64,000 bases of DNA from Draconibacterium aestuarii (GTDB lineage Bacteria; Bacteroidota; Bacteroidia; Bacteroidales; Prolixibacteraceae). The stretch's first letter is position 1, and every line of letters starts with the position of its first letter. Below the pieces are notes generated by a model that saw nothing but the letters and a program-made list of their open reading frames with translations, did not search any database and was not told where the DNA came from. The stretch spans positions 248,001 to 312,000 of the forward strand of contig JAPOHD010000027.1 of the NCBI GenBank assembly GCA_026671195.1. Reading direction: 5' to 3'. Position numbers and translations under genes: made by a program. Below are positions 63,350 to 64,000 of this stretch, piece by piece.

Positions 63350-63386
63350 AGAAGGGGCAAAAATCACAATTTTGCCCCTTCTTTTA
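63350..63386. terminator. Bidirectional intrinsic terminator
   Basis: AGAAGGGGCAAAA pairs perfectly with TTTTGCCCCTTCT (13 bp), with T-rich tails on both strands. It separates the DUF4252 gene from the convergent DUF4270 gene. Confidence 0.88.
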
Positions 63387-63406
63387 TATCATCTTACTAT
63401 TCATTT

Positions 63407-64000
63407 CTATTCTAATAATTTAGAGTAGGTAACAATTAACTGAACACCGCTACCTTTAAGCGGACTCTCCAACACAACACGGTTAGCATAACTGGTTTTT
63501 CTGCCGGTGGAAAGGTAAAATCCATTATTGCCAACATCGCCTTCAATAACCCGTTGCATGTGCTGGGTAATATTAAAGCGGTATTGATAATTGCTGTTTA
63601 AATATCCACCATAAAATAACGGATTAAAGAAGTAATCTGCGGGAATCCGTTCTTCGCCGTCATCGTCAATAAATGTGACTAACAGTTGAGACGGTGGTGC
63701 AAAATTATCCTTGTCTGTTACAATAGTGTCAACCTGAAATACGAGCTCAGCTTTGTTGATTGCTGTATTGGTCGAATCTTTCCAGTTTTCAAGTCCTTCA
63801 ATGTAAAATTTCGATTTTAATCCTCCGGTTGGCTGAATGTATAAATATTCGTCCATTACAACTTCCTGGTTCAGGTTTCCTTCAAATACAGTTCCTGTAT
63901 AATCGTGTTCAATACTGTTCACGCGAGCACTGTATGGAGTAATTATAAAAGCACGCGACAAAGTATCCGCATCTTCCTCCGGATCCAGTTCTTTTTCAAT
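63407..64000 (-). CDS. DUF4270 lipoprotein, C-terminal part
   Basis: The frame is open to the window edge, so only the last 197 residues are seen; the start lies outside. The ending (FYLSTGRKTSYANRVVLESP then VQLIVTYSKLLE) fits DUF4270, a Bacteroidetes outer-membrane lipoprotein family rich in beta strands. Preceding blocks (AFIITPYSARVNSIEHDYTG, IEGDVGNNGFYL) agree. The function of the family is not established here. Confidence 0.82.
   Translation of the reverse strand: MEKELDPEEDADTLSRAFIITPYSARVNSIEHDYTGTVFEGNLNQEVVMDEYLYIQPTGGLKSKFYIEGLENWKDSTNTAINKAELVFQVDTIVTDKDNFAPPSQLLVTFIDDDGEERIPADYFFNPLFYGGYLNSNYQYRFNITQHMQRVIEGDVGNNGFYLSTGRKTSYANRVVLESPLKGSGVQLIVTYSKLLE

Overview
The window looks like the chromosome of a free-living, probably marine or sediment member of the Bacteroidetes (Bacteroidota), most like a Marinilabiliales/Prolixibacteraceae-type organism; that placement is inference. 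The supporting signs are a SusC/SusD pair, two C-terminal type IX secretion (T9SS) sorting domains, Bacteroidetes-only families (DUF4270, DUF4271, DUF4252), a fused DAHP synthase-chorismate mutase, and promoters of the TTTG-N19/20-TAnnTTTG kind. No rRNA, phage, transposase or CRISPR array was seen. One tRNA with a CAU anticodon is present.

Layout. (1) 1-10440: a sialoglycan utilisation locus on the minus strand: SusC, SusD, GH33 sialidase, GH20 hexosaminidase and a two-domain SGNH/sialate O-acetylesterase cut by the window edge. A divergent GntR/FadR-type regulator faces it, with two matching operator-like sites between them. (2) 10833-19338: a periplasmic nitrate reductase operon. An NrfC/NrfD-like module with a membrane cytochrome c precedes napA-napG-napH-napB-napD, and a CRP/FNR-format palindrome lies upstream. 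(3) 19341-26636: a nitric oxide cluster with quinol-type NO reductase, RIC (YtfE/ScdA), a hemerythrin, two DUF438-PAS proteins, a DUF1858 protein and an Rrf2 regulator whose likely operator overlaps the ric promoter. (4) 27110-44745: tRNA, a Tat-exported Gfo/Idh oxidoreductase, peroxiredoxin and OsmC, a LytS/LytR-type two-component pair, a DEAD-box helicase, a second sialidase, PepE, a frameshifted membrane protein, a YidE-type transporter and a GH32 fructanase. (5) 44746-51004: two paralogous T9SS-exported HExxHGLGF metalloproteases. Three tandem paralogous 37-residue membrane microproteins lie between them, and the first protease is preceded by what looks like a duplicated, decayed gene start. 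(6) 51074-53312: an aromatic amino-acid operon (tyrA, then DAHP synthase-chorismate mutase) behind a Phe/Tyr-rich leader peptide and an intrinsic terminator, the arrangement of classical attenuation. (7) 53361-64000: housekeeping and stress genes (rnpA, hemD, DUF4271, dus, polA, queD, mntP, an ECF sigma factor operon) and the C-terminal end of a DUF4270 lipoprotein.

How it works together. The organism appears able to strip sialic acid and hexosamines from host or detrital glycoproteins, to secrete proteases through T9SS, and to respire nitrate to nitrite while reducing and repairing damage from nitric oxide. No nitrite reductase is in the window, so the origin of the NO is not shown here. The least explained structures are the microprotein triplet with its neighbouring proteases, the hemerythrin-rich NO cluster with its degenerate DUF438 paralogue, and the aromatic leader/attenuator.
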